From NCBI RefSeq assembly GCF_036208045.1, contig NZ_CP121472.1, positions 558,001 to 622,000 of the forward strand: a DNA stretch of 64,000 nt, written 5' to 3'. This DNA comes from Thiorhodovibrio winogradskyi (GTDB taxonomy: Bacteria > Pseudomonadota > Gammaproteobacteria > Chromatiales > Chromatiaceae). This document shows, piece after piece, positions 40,293-49,349 of the stretch (positions within the stretch are counted from its first letter, which is position 1; every line of letters begins with the position of its first letter). The notes beneath the pieces were generated by a model. The model was not told the origin of the DNA, made no database searches, and saw nothing but the letters and a program-made list of their open reading frames with translations. Made by a program: the position numbers and the translations under genes.

Positions 40293-42554
40293 ATGAATGC
40301 CGAAGTGCCATCCCGCTACATTGTTTTACTAAGTGTGCACGGTCTGTTTCGCGGTCACAATTTGGAGTTGGGCCGTGATGCCGATACTGGCGGCCAGATT
40401 CTGTACGTTATCGAGTTGGCTCGCGCCTTGGCCAAGCGCCCGGATGTGGCCCAAGTGGACCTGCTGACCCGTCTTGTTGATGACTCCCATGTCAGCTCCG
40501 ACTATGCCGAGCCCATCGAGTCCATCGGCGAGGGTGCGCGCATTGTGCGTATCGAGGCCGGCCCGGCCGAGTACCTGCCCAAGGAGCAGCTGTGGGATCA
40601 CCTCGATACTTTTGCCGATAATGCCCTGAATTTTCTGCGTGAATCCGAACGTCTTCCTTGTTTGATCCACTCCCATTATGCCGATGCTGGCTATGTGGGC
40701 GTGCGCCTCTCGGCCCAGCTTGGCGTGCCCCTGGTGCATACCGGGCACTCGCTCGGGCGGGTGAAGCGCCGCCGGCTGCTGGCCTCGGGTGTCAAGCAGG
40801 ATGTGATCGATACCCGCTACAACATGACCCGGCGCATCAATGCCGAGGAAGAAACCCTGGGCGCCGCTAGCCTGGTAATTACCAGCACGACCCAGGAGAT
40901 CGAGGAACAATACGGGCTCTATGATCACTACCAGCCCGAGCGTATGCGGGTGATTCCGCCTGGGACTGATCTGGAGCGCTTCCGCCCGCCCGATGGGCGC
41001 GAGCAAAAAGCGCCGATTCGCCAGGAGCTGTCGCGCTTTCTGCGTGAACCAAACAAGCCGCTGATTCTCGCCCTGTCGCGTCCCGATGAGCGCAAGAACA
41101 TTGCCACTCTGGTCGAGGCCTATGGCGAGTCGCTAGAGCTGCAAAAAACAGCCAATCTGGTCATCATCGCCGGCAATCGCGACGATCTGCGCGACATGGA
41201 CAGCGGTGCCCAGCAGGTGCTGACCGACATTCTGCTATTGATTGACCTGTATGATCTGTATGGGCGGGTGGCTTATCCCAAGCACCACAGCGCCGATGAT
41301 GTGCCCTTGCTCTATCAGATTGCCGCTGCTTCGCGCGGGGTGTTCATCAATCCAGCGCTAACCGAACCCTTCGGCTTGACCCTGATTGAGGCCGCCGCCA
41401 GCGGTCTGCCCATTGTCGCCACCGAGGACGGTGGGCCAATTGATATCATTGGCCACTGCAAAAATGGGATTTTGGTCGACCCGCTCGACAAGCAGGACAT
41501 CACCAAGGCGCTGCTCAAGGTGCTCTGCGACGCCAGCGGCTGGCGCAAACTCGCGCAAAACGGCCTGGCTGGCGTGCGCAAGCACTATGCCTGGAGCGCC
41601 CATGCCGAGAGCTATATGGAGGCCCTGGAGCCGCTACTGGAGAAAGTCCAGCCTCCACCCCAGGCACCTCTGTCGCGCCGGCGGATTCTCTACCACGACC
41701 GGGCAATTTTCACTGATCTTGACCAAAATCTGCTCGGCGATCCGGATTCGCTGGCCGATTTCATCCGCATTCTGCGCGAGAACCGCAAGTGCGCCACCTT
41801 CGGCATCGCCACCGGCCGGCGGCTCGACTCGGCCCTGGCCATCATGCGTCGCTACGGCATTCCGCGCCCCGATGTGCTCATCACCGCGCTGGGGACCGAG
41901 ATTTACTACGCGCCGCAGCTGACCGCCGATGGCTCCTGGACGCGCCATATTGATTATCTCTGGTACCCGCGTCGGGTGCGCGACTTGCTCATCGAACTGC
42001 CGGGCGTCAAGCCGCAGCAGAAATCCGAGCAAAGTCGCTTCAAGGTGAGTTTTTTCTACGATGCCGAACACGCGCCAACCTTGGAAGAGATCGGCAGCCT
42101 GCTGCACCAGGCGGACCTGAACGTGCATGTCAATCTGTCCTTCGGTCAGTTCCTCGATGTGGTCCCGGCGCGTGCCTCCAAGGGCCTGGCGCTGCGCTAT
42201 GTGGCGGACCAGTGGGGTATTCCGCTCGAGCATTGCTTGTGCGCCGGTGGCTCGGGCGCCGACGAGGACATGATGCGCGGCAACACCCTGGCCGTGGTGG
42301 TAGCCAATCGCCACAACGAGGAGCTGTCCAAGCTGATCGACACCGAAAGCATCTATTTTGCCCAGGAACCCTTCGCGGCGGGCATTCTCGAGGCCATCGA
42401 TCACTACGACTTCTTCGCCGCCTGCCAGGTGCCGCCGGCCGCCGAGAGTCCGGTAGAGCCCACCTCTAGGTCGGAGTTCTCGCCGGATCTCTCATCAGAC
42501 GCGTCAGCAGGGAGCGATGTTGACAAGGAGGATGCGCCACCAGGGGAGTCCTGA
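40293..42554 (+). CDS. Bacterial sucrose-phosphate synthase with degenerate HAD phosphatase domain
   Basis: Makes sucrose-6-phosphate from UDP-glucose and fructose-6-phosphate. Residues 1 to about 460 are the GT-B synthase: SVHGLFRGHNLELGRDADTG, HSHYADAGYVG, HTGHSLGRVKRRRLL, and the donor-site block NPALTEPFGLTLIEAAASGLP. Residues from about 465 to 725 are an SPP-like HAD domain. Motif I is DLDQN (Asp475, Asp477, Asn479), where SPP has DxDxT, and the late motif reads GGSGADED (652-659) where SPP has GDSGND, so phosphatase activity is doubtful. The ATG at 40293 is chosen; an in-frame TTG lies 12 bp upstream. Sucrose is a compatible solute in purple sulfur bacteria. Confidence 0.9.
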   Translation: MNAEVPSRYIVLLSVHGLFRGHNLELGRDADTGGQILYVIELARALAKRPDVAQVDLLTRLVDDSHVSSDYAEPIESIGEGARIVRIEAGPAEYLPKEQLWDHLDTFADNALNFLRESERLPCLIHSHYADAGYVGVRLSAQLGVPLVHTGHSLGRVKRRRLLASGVKQDVIDTRYNMTRRINAEEETLGAASLVITSTTQEIEEQYGLYDHYQPERMRVIPPGTDLERFRPPDGREQKAPIRQELSRFLREPNKPLILALSRPDERKNIATLVEAYGESLELQKTANLVIIAGNRDDLRDMDSGAQQVLTDILLLIDLYDLYGRVAYPKHHSADDVPLLYQIAAASRGVFINPALTEPFGLTLIEAAASGLPIVATEDGGPIDIIGHCKNGILVDPLDKQDITKALLKVLCDASGWRKLAQNGLAGVRKHYAWSAHAESYMEALEPLLEKVQPPPQAPLSRRRILYHDRAIFTDLDQNLLGDPDSLADFIRILRENRKCATFGIATGRRLDSALAIMRRYGIPRPDVLITALGTEIYYAPQLTADGSWTRHIDYLWYPRRVRDLLIELPGVKPQQKSEQSRFKVSFFYDAEHAPTLEEIGSLLHQADLNVHVNLSFGQFLDVVPARASKGLALRYVADQWGIPLEHCLCAGGSGADEDMMRGNTLAVVVANRHNEELSKLIDTESIYFAQEPFAAGILEAIDHYDFFAACQVPPAAESPVEPTSRSEFSPDLSSDASAGSDVDKEDAPPGES

Positions 42555-42605
42555 TCGGGCATGGCGAATAGCATGCTCGCCGCGCGGCAGCAGACCTGTT
42601 AGGAC

Positions 42606-42654
42606 AGGGGCCAGATAGGGGCCAGATAGGGATCAGATAGGGATCAGACAGGAT
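42606..42654. repeat. 11-bp tandem repeat, 4 copies
   Basis: AGGGGCCAGAT twice, then AGGGATCAGAT and AGGGATCAGAC, without gaps, about 50 bp upstream of the symporter gene. Confidence 0.88.
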
Positions 42655-42706
42655 GAAGCGACATATCCAGCCTGTTGGAGTGGATGCACCGCGAAGGTGA
42701 GCTTTA

Positions 42707-44290
42707 ATGGATAGCATCAATCTGAGCCAGATCTCCCTGACGGCGACCGACCTTGGCGTTATCGCTGGCTACTTTGTGCTGGTGGCTGTGATAGGCGTGT
42801 TGGTCGCGCGCCGGACCCATGACGATCAGGATCTGTTCCTGGCCGGCCGCCGGCTGCACTGGGTGCCGGTGGGGCTGTCGCTTTTTGCGTCCAACATCTC
42901 CTCCACCACCCTGATCGGCCTGGCCGGCGCGGCCTACACCTGGGGTTTGGCGGTGGCCAATTACGAATGGATGGCCGCGCCCATTTTGGTGCTCATGGCG
43001 CTGGTGTTCATTCCGCTTTATCTCAATGCCCGCATTGGCACTGTGCCCGAGTGGCTGGAGCACCGCTTCGATCGGCGCGCGCGGCGTTACTTCTCGGTCC
43101 TCACGCTGCTGGCCAACATTCTGGTCGACACCGCCGGCACCCTCTTTGCCGGTGCACTGGTGTTGGCCAGCCTGGTCCCGGGGCTGGATCTCTTCTCCGC
43201 CGCGCTGCTGCTGGCGGCCATTGCCGCGAGCTACACCGCCGCCGGTGGTCTGGCGGCCGTGGTCTACACCGATATGCTCCAGGCCATCCTGCTCATCATT
43301 GGTGCTTGCCTGGTCACCTGGCTCGGTTTTGCCGAGCTGGGCTTTGACTGGGGCGCCCTGGTCGCGGCCACGCCACCAGAGCGCCTGCACCTCTTCTTGC
43401 CGCTGGATGATCCCAATCTGCCCTGGCTCGGTACCCTGATTGGCGTGCCCGTGCTGGGGTTTTACTTTTGGTGCACCAATCAGTTCATCGTGCAGCGGGT
43501 GTTGGGCGCGCGCACCATCGCCCATGCTCGCGCTGGCGCCCTGCTGGCCGGGCTGCTTAAGCTGCCGGTGTTGTTCATCATGGTGCTGCCGGGGGTGATG
43601 GCCATTCAGATCCTGCCGGGGCTCGAACATGGCGATCAGGTCTTTCCGGCGCTGATCGCCGAGTTGCTGCCGGTGGGCCTGACCGGGTTGATCCTGGCGG
43701 CGCTGGTCGCGGCCCTGATGTCGAGTGTCGATTCCACCCTGAACGCTGCCGCCACCTTGCTGACGCTTGATTTCATCAAGCCCGCCTGGCCAAGCCTCGG
43801 CCCTAGGCGCACCGCCTGGATTGGCCGCGCCGCCATCGTGTTTTTCATGCTGCTCGCGGCTGTCATCGCCCCCTTGATCGGCCATTTCGAGGGGCTTTTC
43901 CATTATCTACAAACGGCGTTGTCCTATCTGGTGCCGCCGGTGGTGGCCGTGTTTCTGCTGGGGGCCTTTGTTGGTCGCGCCGGGCCGCGCAGCGCCCTGG
44001 CCACCCTGCTCGGCGGGCATCTGATCTCGGCGGTGCTCTTTGTGCTTTGGCTGCTCGGGTGCATGTCGCTGCATTTCACCCTGGTCGCTGGCTTGCTGTT
44101 TTTTGTCAGTGCCGGGATTTTTCTCATCACCAGTTGGCGCTGGCCCGTCAGTGCGATTCAGCGCTCGTCAGCACTCTGGTCGCCAGCGCTGTCCAAACCC
44201 GAGCCAGGGATGCGCTGGTGGTGGGATTATCGCCTGTACGGCATGTTGCTGCTGATGCTGACTTTGGCCTTGGTGTGGAATTTTCACTGA
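42707..44290 (+). CDS. Sodium/solute symporter (SSS family)
   Basis: Inner-membrane secondary transporter of 527 residues with about 13 predicted helices. Family features are the N-terminal DLFLAGRRLHWVPVGLSLFASNISSTTLIG segment, GGLAAVVYTDMLQ and LVAALMSSVDSTLNAAATL, which carries the conserved sodium-site Ser/Asp region. It is closest in pattern to SGLT-like sugar/myo-inositol members, but the substrate cannot be fixed. It follows sucrose-phosphate synthase by 152 bp, so a role in osmolyte or sugar uptake is possible but unproven. Confidence 0.88.
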   Translation: MDSINLSQISLTATDLGVIAGYFVLVAVIGVLVARRTHDDQDLFLAGRRLHWVPVGLSLFASNISSTTLIGLAGAAYTWGLAVANYEWMAAPILVLMALVFIPLYLNARIGTVPEWLEHRFDRRARRYFSVLTLLANILVDTAGTLFAGALVLASLVPGLDLFSAALLLAAIAASYTAAGGLAAVVYTDMLQAILLIIGACLVTWLGFAELGFDWGALVAATPPERLHLFLPLDDPNLPWLGTLIGVPVLGFYFWCTNQFIVQRVLGARTIAHARAGALLAGLLKLPVLFIMVLPGVMAIQILPGLEHGDQVFPALIAELLPVGLTGLILAALVAALMSSVDSTLNAAATLLTLDFIKPAWPSLGPRRTAWIGRAAIVFFMLLAAVIAPLIGHFEGLFHYLQTALSYLVPPVVAVFLLGAFVGRAGPRSALATLLGGHLISAVLFVLWLLGCMSLHFTLVAGLLFFVSAGIFLITSWRWPVSAIQRSSALWSPALSKPEPGMRWWWDYRLYGMLLLMLTLALVWNFH

Positions 44291-44301
44291 CCCTGAGTTT
44301 C

Positions 44302-44382
44302 CAGCAGTTCCAAATTTGGGTGTTCTATCTGATTTGGAAGCGGCTTCCAGCCGCTTCATGAGGTGCCAAGATGGCGCGTCTG
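44302..44382 (+). repeat. Dispersed double-palindrome element, copy C
   Basis: Same order and orientation as copy A: lead-in TTCCAAATTTGGGTGTTCTA, hairpin GGAAGCGGCT-TCC-AGCCGCTTC, then TGCCAAGATGGCGCG. It lies between the symporter gene and the left end of the IS4-type element. Confidence 0.85.
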
Positions 44383-44402
44383 CTTCGCTGGTGCGTCTCA
44401 CT

Positions 44403-45726
44403 AGTGCCCCAACGTTTCGTGCACACGTCTTATATATTATTGTTTATGTGATATTTTTACAAATTTTAGGAAAAATCGACTTGAACGCGCCGGCCAATTT
44501 CGACCAGTCTCGGTCCGGAATCTTCGACTGGAGGCATAATTCGAATGTATACCGGCAAACTCGTTTTCTCGCGGTTAACCGAGCACCTACCTTTGCCCGT
44601 TTTTCGGCAGTGCGTTACGCGTTATCTTGGAAACCATAAGATTAAATCATTCTCCTGTCTCGACCAGTTTCTACGCATGATGTTTGCGCAACTCACCTAT
44701 CGGGAAAGTCTTCGAGATATTGAAACAACTCTGCGAGCGCATTCGAGTAAGCTTTATCACATGGGTATACGCGGAGGCATATCGCGGAATACTATCGCTA
44801 ATGCAAACCAAGTGCGTAATTGGCGAATTTATTCCAAGTTCACTCGAACGTTAATTCAAATTGCTCGTGATCTTTATATCAACGAAACTCTCGCCTTTGA
44901 CCTTGACCAAACAGTTTAGGCTTTTGACTCATCTACAATCGAGCTTTTCCTTTCTGTTTTCCCATTGGCGCCGTTTCGCCGCACCAAAGTAGGCGTAAAA
45001 CTTCATACATTGCTGGATCTTCGCGGTAACATACCGACTTTTCTTGCAATTTCTGATGCAAAGCTGAATGGCGTCAATGCGCTAGATCTGCTGACGGTTG
45101 AGGCCGGCGCTTTTTATGTCATGGATCGGACGTATCTGGATTTTGAACGTCTTTATCGTTTTCAACTCACCGGTGCTTTTTTTGTTAAACGCGCGAAAGC
45201 GAATACAAAAATGCGACGATTGCACTCTCGCCCGGTCGACAAGAAAACCGGACTTAGATGTAACCAAACGGTCCCTTTAACAGGTGTCAATACGGCCTTG
45301 CGTTACCCTCGGCATCTTCGCCGCGTCAAGGTCATGGATCCCGCCACGAATAAGGAGCTGGTTTTCTTAACAAAAAACCTTTTACTTTGCCCGCATTCAC
45401 GATCACAGAGCTTTATCGGAACCGCTGGTACGCAGAGCTGTTTTTTAAATGGATCGAGCAACGCTTGCGCATAAAAGCTTTCTTTGGCACGACTGAAAAT
45501 GCAGTGAAATCGCAAATTTGGATAGCGATCTCGACATATGTATTAGTAGAAATTGTAAAGAAACGATTGAATATCAATGAAAGTCTGTATAGTTTGCTAC
45601 AGATTCTGAGCCTGACGCTGTTCGAGCGTGTGCATATAAATCAATTACTTAACCATGCTCCTGACAAATACACAGATTACGAGAACCCTAAGTAATTGAA
45701 TTTATTTTATTAAACGTTGGAACACT
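44403..45726 (+). mobile_element. Degenerate IS4-family insertion sequence
   Basis: About 1.32 kb bounded by inverted repeats AGTGCCCCAACGTTT (44403-44417) and the complement of AAACGTTGGAACACT (45712-45726), 13 of 15 matching. It is clearly AT-richer than its surroundings. The single transposase gene is broken. A CTCA motif lies 2 bp outside each end and could be the target duplication, but four bases are too few to be sure. Confidence 0.82.
44545..45695 (+). pseudogene. IS4-family transposase, nonsense mutation and frameshift
   Basis: Reads as one IS4-type DDE transposase interrupted twice. The first part (to 44916) ends at a TAG inside the TV-AFDSSTI block, where a Tyr codon would fit, which is just at the first catalytic Asp region. 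The same frame continues through VKLHTLLDLRGNIPTFLAIS and VMDRTYLDFERLYRF (second Asp). Near 45375-45385 the frame changes, and the rest carries the YREK signature (ELYRNRWYAELFFKW). All catalytic parts are still recognisable, so the decay is fairly recent. Confidence 0.88.
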
Positions 45727-45801
45727 CCCTCAGTGTCAGGATAGAAGTCGTCAGCTCCTGTTATCCTTTTTAAGAGCATCTGAGGGCGAGAGGAGCGCAT
45801 C

Positions 45802-46295
45802 ATGCCTCGTTATTCCGAAGAACGCCGTGCCGCTGTCGTGGCGAAGTTGCTACCCCCGCAGAACCTGAGTCCGCAGGCGGTCGCCGAGCAAGAAGGTCTG
45901 TCCCTGGCGACGGTGTATAAGTGGCGCCAGGATGCGCGCGACAAGGGTCGCTGCCCGCCCGATGCCGATGCACGGGGGCGCAGGACTGGTTCTCAAAAGA
46001 CCGCTTTGCTGCGGTGGTTGAGACGGCTGCACTGAACGCCGAGGTGACGGCCTCGTATTGCCGCCGGCGTGGGTTGTATCCCGAACAGCTGGCGGCGTGG
46101 CGCGAGGACTGCGAACAAGCCTGGCGACTGGCACAGCTTGCGCGCCAAAGCGAAGCGACGGAACTCAAGCAGCAGCGCCTGCGCATCCGCGACCTTGAGC
46201 GCGAGCTGCAACGCAAGAATTTGGCCCTCGCGGAGACAGCGGCGCTGCTGACGCTGTCAAAAAAAGCCCAGGCGATCTGGGGGGACGTGGCGTGA
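45802..46295 (+). pseudogene. IS3-family OrfA, frameshifted
   Basis: The helix-turn-helix N-terminus (LSPQAVAEQEGLSLATVYKWRQ) is in one frame. The rest, including the leucine/glutamate-rich coiled coil, is in another. The shift lies in the G run near 45976-45980. The stop at 46293-46295 overlaps the orfB start. Confidence 0.8.
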
Positions 46296-47351
46296 TGATC
46301 GGCGCCCCAGATCGCCGCAAGGCCATGGCGCTGATCGAGGAGGCCCGTGCTCATGGGGCGCGCCTGGCCCAAGCCTCTGAAACGCTGGGCTTGAGCCTGC
46401 GAACCTATCAACGCTGGTGCCAGGCGCCCGATGGGGGCGAAGACCAGCGCCCGCTGGCCGAGCGTCCAACACCGGCCAATGCGCTGAGCCCTGATGAAGA
46501 GCAGGCGATCTTGGAGGTCTGACATCGCCCGGCGTTCGCCAGCCTGCCCCCGGAGCAGATCGTGGCGCGCCTGTTCGATGAGGAACAACGCTATGGTGTC
46601 GAGCTTCTATCGGGTGCTGCGCCGCCATGGGGAACTGGCCCATCGTGGGCGGGCGAAGATACCGGCCGCCCGCCCACGACCAACAAGGTTCCAGGCGCAA
46701 GCGCCCAATCGGGTGTGGTCGTGGGATTGCACTTGGCTGCCAGGGCCAGTCAAGGGGCTGTTCTTCTACTTGGTGATGACCGTGGATATCTATAGCCGTA
46801 AGGTCGTGGGCTGGGAGGTGTTCGAGGCGGAGTCGGTCGACAACGCCCCTGCCGTGATCCGCCGCGCGGTACTCGCCGAGGGGCTGGTGGATCACCCGCT
46901 GGTGCTCCATGCCGATAACGGCAGCCCATTCAAGGGCGCAACCTTGCTCGAGACGCTCTATGCACTCAACATCACCCCGTCCTACAGCCGTCCAAGGGTA
47001 AGCAACGACAATGCCTTCTCCGAGGTGCTGTATCGCACCTGCAAGTATGTGCCGCACTATCTCGTCGAGGGCTTCGGGTGCTTGGAAACCAGCCGGCGTT
47101 GGGTGCTTGAGTTCGTGCATTGGTACAACACCGAGCATCGTCATAGCGCGATCCGCTTTGTCACGCCCGATGAGCGACATCGCGGTGCGGATCGCGACAT
47201 CCTGGCCCAGCGCCATGCGCTCAACCAAGCGGCTCGCGAGCAGCACCCCGAGCGCTGGAGCGGCAAGACGCGTAACTGGGATCCCATCAAGGCCGTCTCC
47301 CTCAACTCGGAGCGAGAGGCCAAGATCACGCCGGTCGAAAGGACTGGGTGA
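46292..47351 (+). pseudogene. IS3-family OrfB (DDE integrase), nonsense mutation and frameshift
   Basis: The N-terminal part ends at a TGA (46520-46522) where a Cys or similar codon would continue the reading (ILEV-HRPAFASLPPEQIV). A frame change follows near 46590. The remaining frame holds the rve integrase core with catalytic residues in WSWDCTWL, LHADNGSPFKG and NDNAFSEVLYRT. The catalytic core is intact but no full-length protein can be made. Confidence 0.85.
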
Positions 47352-47507
47352 AATCATGAGGGAGGCGACAACTACCTTGACAATCACCGCACTAGTGAAA
47401 GTGGATCAGCAATGCGCGATTGCTCTCAGCGCCAAGCAGTCCAGCCCTCGGAGCAAATGCCACATCATGGCCAGATGCGAGCACATTCCCATCAAAGGAG
47501 AAAAGGG

Positions 47508-48144
47508 TCAAATTGTTTCTTCAACATGAAAGCGACCCTGGCCCCATTTATTGCGTTCCTGCTCTTTTTCCGCCCGTTCTCGTTCCTTCTGTTCCCGCTC
47601 CTGCTCGGCGTTGGCGCGCTCATGTTCGGCTCTGTGGTGTTCTTGTTCGACCTTGGCGCGCAGCTCGGCCAGATAGCACTGAATGCTGTGTTGCTCGCGC
47701 AGAAACTCCATGCGCGCTTGATACGCGTGGTAGGCGCGCTCTTTGTCGGAGAAGGCCTTGAGGGTGTTCATGGCTTGTCTCATCTCCCTGATCGGCATCC
47801 AGGGGTCTGCATCCAGGGCGGCAAGGCGTCGGCATCGAGCTGATTGCCGTCCTTGAGGAATTTTAGCCAGCGGTCCCGTTCGGTTTGGATGGTATCGGCA
47901 TGGAATTTGTTCAATTCCAGCAGCCAGATGCCGCCGTGAGCGAGCAGCAGGCGGCCGAGGCTGTCGCGCAGGCGAAACTCATGCATCCACTCGGCGCGCT
48001 TGGGAAGGAGATCCTCCCCGAGCAGCCAGATGCTATAGGTTGGCCGCGGGAGGCCGTATTTCTCGCCATCACTCAATTGCGCGCTGTAGAGATCGATCCC
48101 GTTGTAGAGGATGCGCGCGGGTCGAGCGGTGTCCTTATCTGTTC
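47508..48144 (-). pseudogene. Rpn-family PD-(D/E)XK nuclease/transposase remnant
   Basis: The downstream half of a recombination-promoting nuclease family protein. Recognisable text runs from KDTARPARILYNGIDLYSAQ through GEKYGLPRPTYSIWLLGEDL to a Glu/Arg-rich C-terminal coil (EQEREQKERERAEKEQERNK). The N-terminal catalytic domain is missing, and the frame changes near 47785-47800. A stop codon interrupts just upstream of the preserved part. Confidence 0.65.
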
Positions 48145-48156
48145 ACCCCGTTCTCG

Positions 48157-48614
48157 TCATTTTGGATTTTCGCCGCGGCTCGCATCGCCCGTGGTGCCCG
48201 TGTTCGCGCGGAATTCGAAGGGATTGAGAAGATCAACGCCGAATGGAGCGAAATCAGCGAGGTTGCGCGTTACGACTCTGAGACCGCGCACCTTGGCGAT
48301 GGCGGCAATCATGGCATCTTCGTAAAGCGTGTCTGATCTGCGATGCATGAGCCTTGCCCAGCAGCGGAACGCGGGCCCATCCATGGCGACAAGGTTATAG
48401 GAGCCGCTCACGAGATCCAGCCAGGCTTCAATTTCCCTGGCTTTCTCGACATCCTGCTCGCGTGTCAGCTCGATGCCGGCCTGGATTTCGCCGAGCGTGA
48501 CACTGGCCAGATGAAGACTGGCGTTGTCAACGGATTCGATCCAGGCGACGACCGCCCCCCGTGCGGCCGTGGTTTGCGCAGCTCGGAGACAACATTGGTA
48601 TCGAGCAAATACAC
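48157..48614 (-). pseudogene. VapC-like PIN-domain toxin, single frameshift
   Basis: Type II toxin, expected to be an RNase. From the GTG at 48614 the protein opens VYLLDTNVVSELRKPRPHG with the first PIN Asp. After a run of six G on the coding strand (48555-48560) the frame changes and continues AVVAWIESVDNASLHLASVTLGEIQAGIEL, then YEDAMIAAIAKVRGLRVVTRNLADF with the later acidic residues. Two extra or one missing G explains the break. The rest is intact (about 151 residues if repaired), so phase variation or a base-call error is possible. Confidence 0.8.
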
Positions 48615-48619
48615 CGGCC

Positions 48620-48877
48620 TTACCCGAGCGCGGCGACCTGGCTGCGCCGGGCCTGGCGGCGATTGGGCACGAGCTGATCCGTGCGGGCCGAATCGCTGAG
48701 CAACAATTGCTTGAGGGAGGGGCGAGCCGCGACCTGAAGCCGGCGCCACTCCGCGATGGGAAGCAGCACGGCTGTTTCAGTACTGCGTCGGGTCACTACC
48801 TGCGGCCCTTCGCTCACGCATGCATCGAGGAACTCGCTGAAGCGGGCCTTCGCATCCTGAACGGGCCAAGTCGACAT
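48620..48877 (-). CDS. Phd/YefM-type antitoxin
   Basis: 85 residues from the ATG at 48877, starting MSTWPVQDAKARFSEFLDAC and continuing PQVVTRRSTETAVLLPIAEW, the Phd/YefM N-terminal DNA-binding fold. The C-terminal half is the presumed toxin-neutralising segment. The PIN toxin gene begins 6 bp after the stop. It should autoregulate the pair. The gene is intact even though the toxin is not. Confidence 0.85.
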   Translation of the reverse strand: MSTWPVQDAKARFSEFLDACVSEGPQVVTRRSTETAVLLPIAEWRRLQVAARPSLKQLLLSDSARTDQLVPNRRQARRSQVAALG

Positions 48878-48977
48878 GGGGCGTCTCAAGAGTGAAATGA
48901 CTAGGTATCTGACTAGTCTATCGGTGAATTGGCCTGTGTACAAGCGCGAGAGGTCGGTTGCGCGCCCCGTCCTTGCC

Positions 48978-49340
48978 TCACTTGATGCCAGCTTTACCGC
49001 TGATGCCAGCTTTACCGCAAGCTTGGGGTCGGGTGCCGGGCGCGCGCGCATCCGGGCGCAGGATCATGGACAGATCACAGTGCCTGCGCCCGACGGCGGT
49101 TTCCGAGTCCATGATGTAGCCTAGATCAGCAAAGAGTATCACCAGAAAGGCGGTCTTGACCACGATCTCGTTGGACCAGCGCAGGTCGCGATTGTCGAGC
49201 ACCGGCAGAAAGCGCTGTTCGATAAAGCGGCAGACCGGCTCCATCTCGGCCTTGGCATGGAAGCCGTTGCAGACCGAGCGGCGTTCGCGGTCGAGATCGA
49301 AACCCGGCAGGACTGGCGAAGATGGTGGCCATTGCGAACT
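48978..49340 (-). pseudogene. Remnant of an AAA-ATPase-like / PD-(D/E)XK nuclease protein
   Basis: In one frame the complement reads LPGFDLDRERRSVCNGFHAK, then FIEQRFLPVLDNRDLRWSNE and IMDSETAVGRRHCDLSMILR. This matches the late part of proteins pairing an AAA-ATPase-like domain (PF09820 type) with a PD-(D/E)XK nuclease domain (PF08011 type). The ATPase part and the end of the nuclease part are missing. The 3' end runs into an 18-bp tandem duplication (48984-49019) and unrelated codons. Confidence 0.55.
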
Positions 49341-49349
49341 GGTTGGCGC

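Larger units (their letters stand above)
45734..47382 (+). mobile_element. Degenerate IS3-family insertion sequence
   Basis: About 1.65 kb. The left end TGTCAGGATAGAAGTCG and the complement of the right end, TGTCAAGGTAGTTGTCG, match at 13 of 17 positions and have the TG...CA termini typical of the IS3 family. It encloses overlapping orfA and orfB, both disrupted. It starts 7 bp after the right end of the IS4-type element. No target duplication is evident. Confidence 0.78.

Noticed and set aside
42704-43903. 399-codon open frame on the - strand across the symporter gene
   Set aside because: Gly/Gln/Arg/His-rich antisense shadow of a membrane protein; no family features.
47412-47843. 143-codon + strand frame with hydrophobic stretches
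   Set aside because: Antisense to the Glu/Arg-rich coil of the Rpn remnant, which produces Leu/Phe/Ser-rich text on the other strand.
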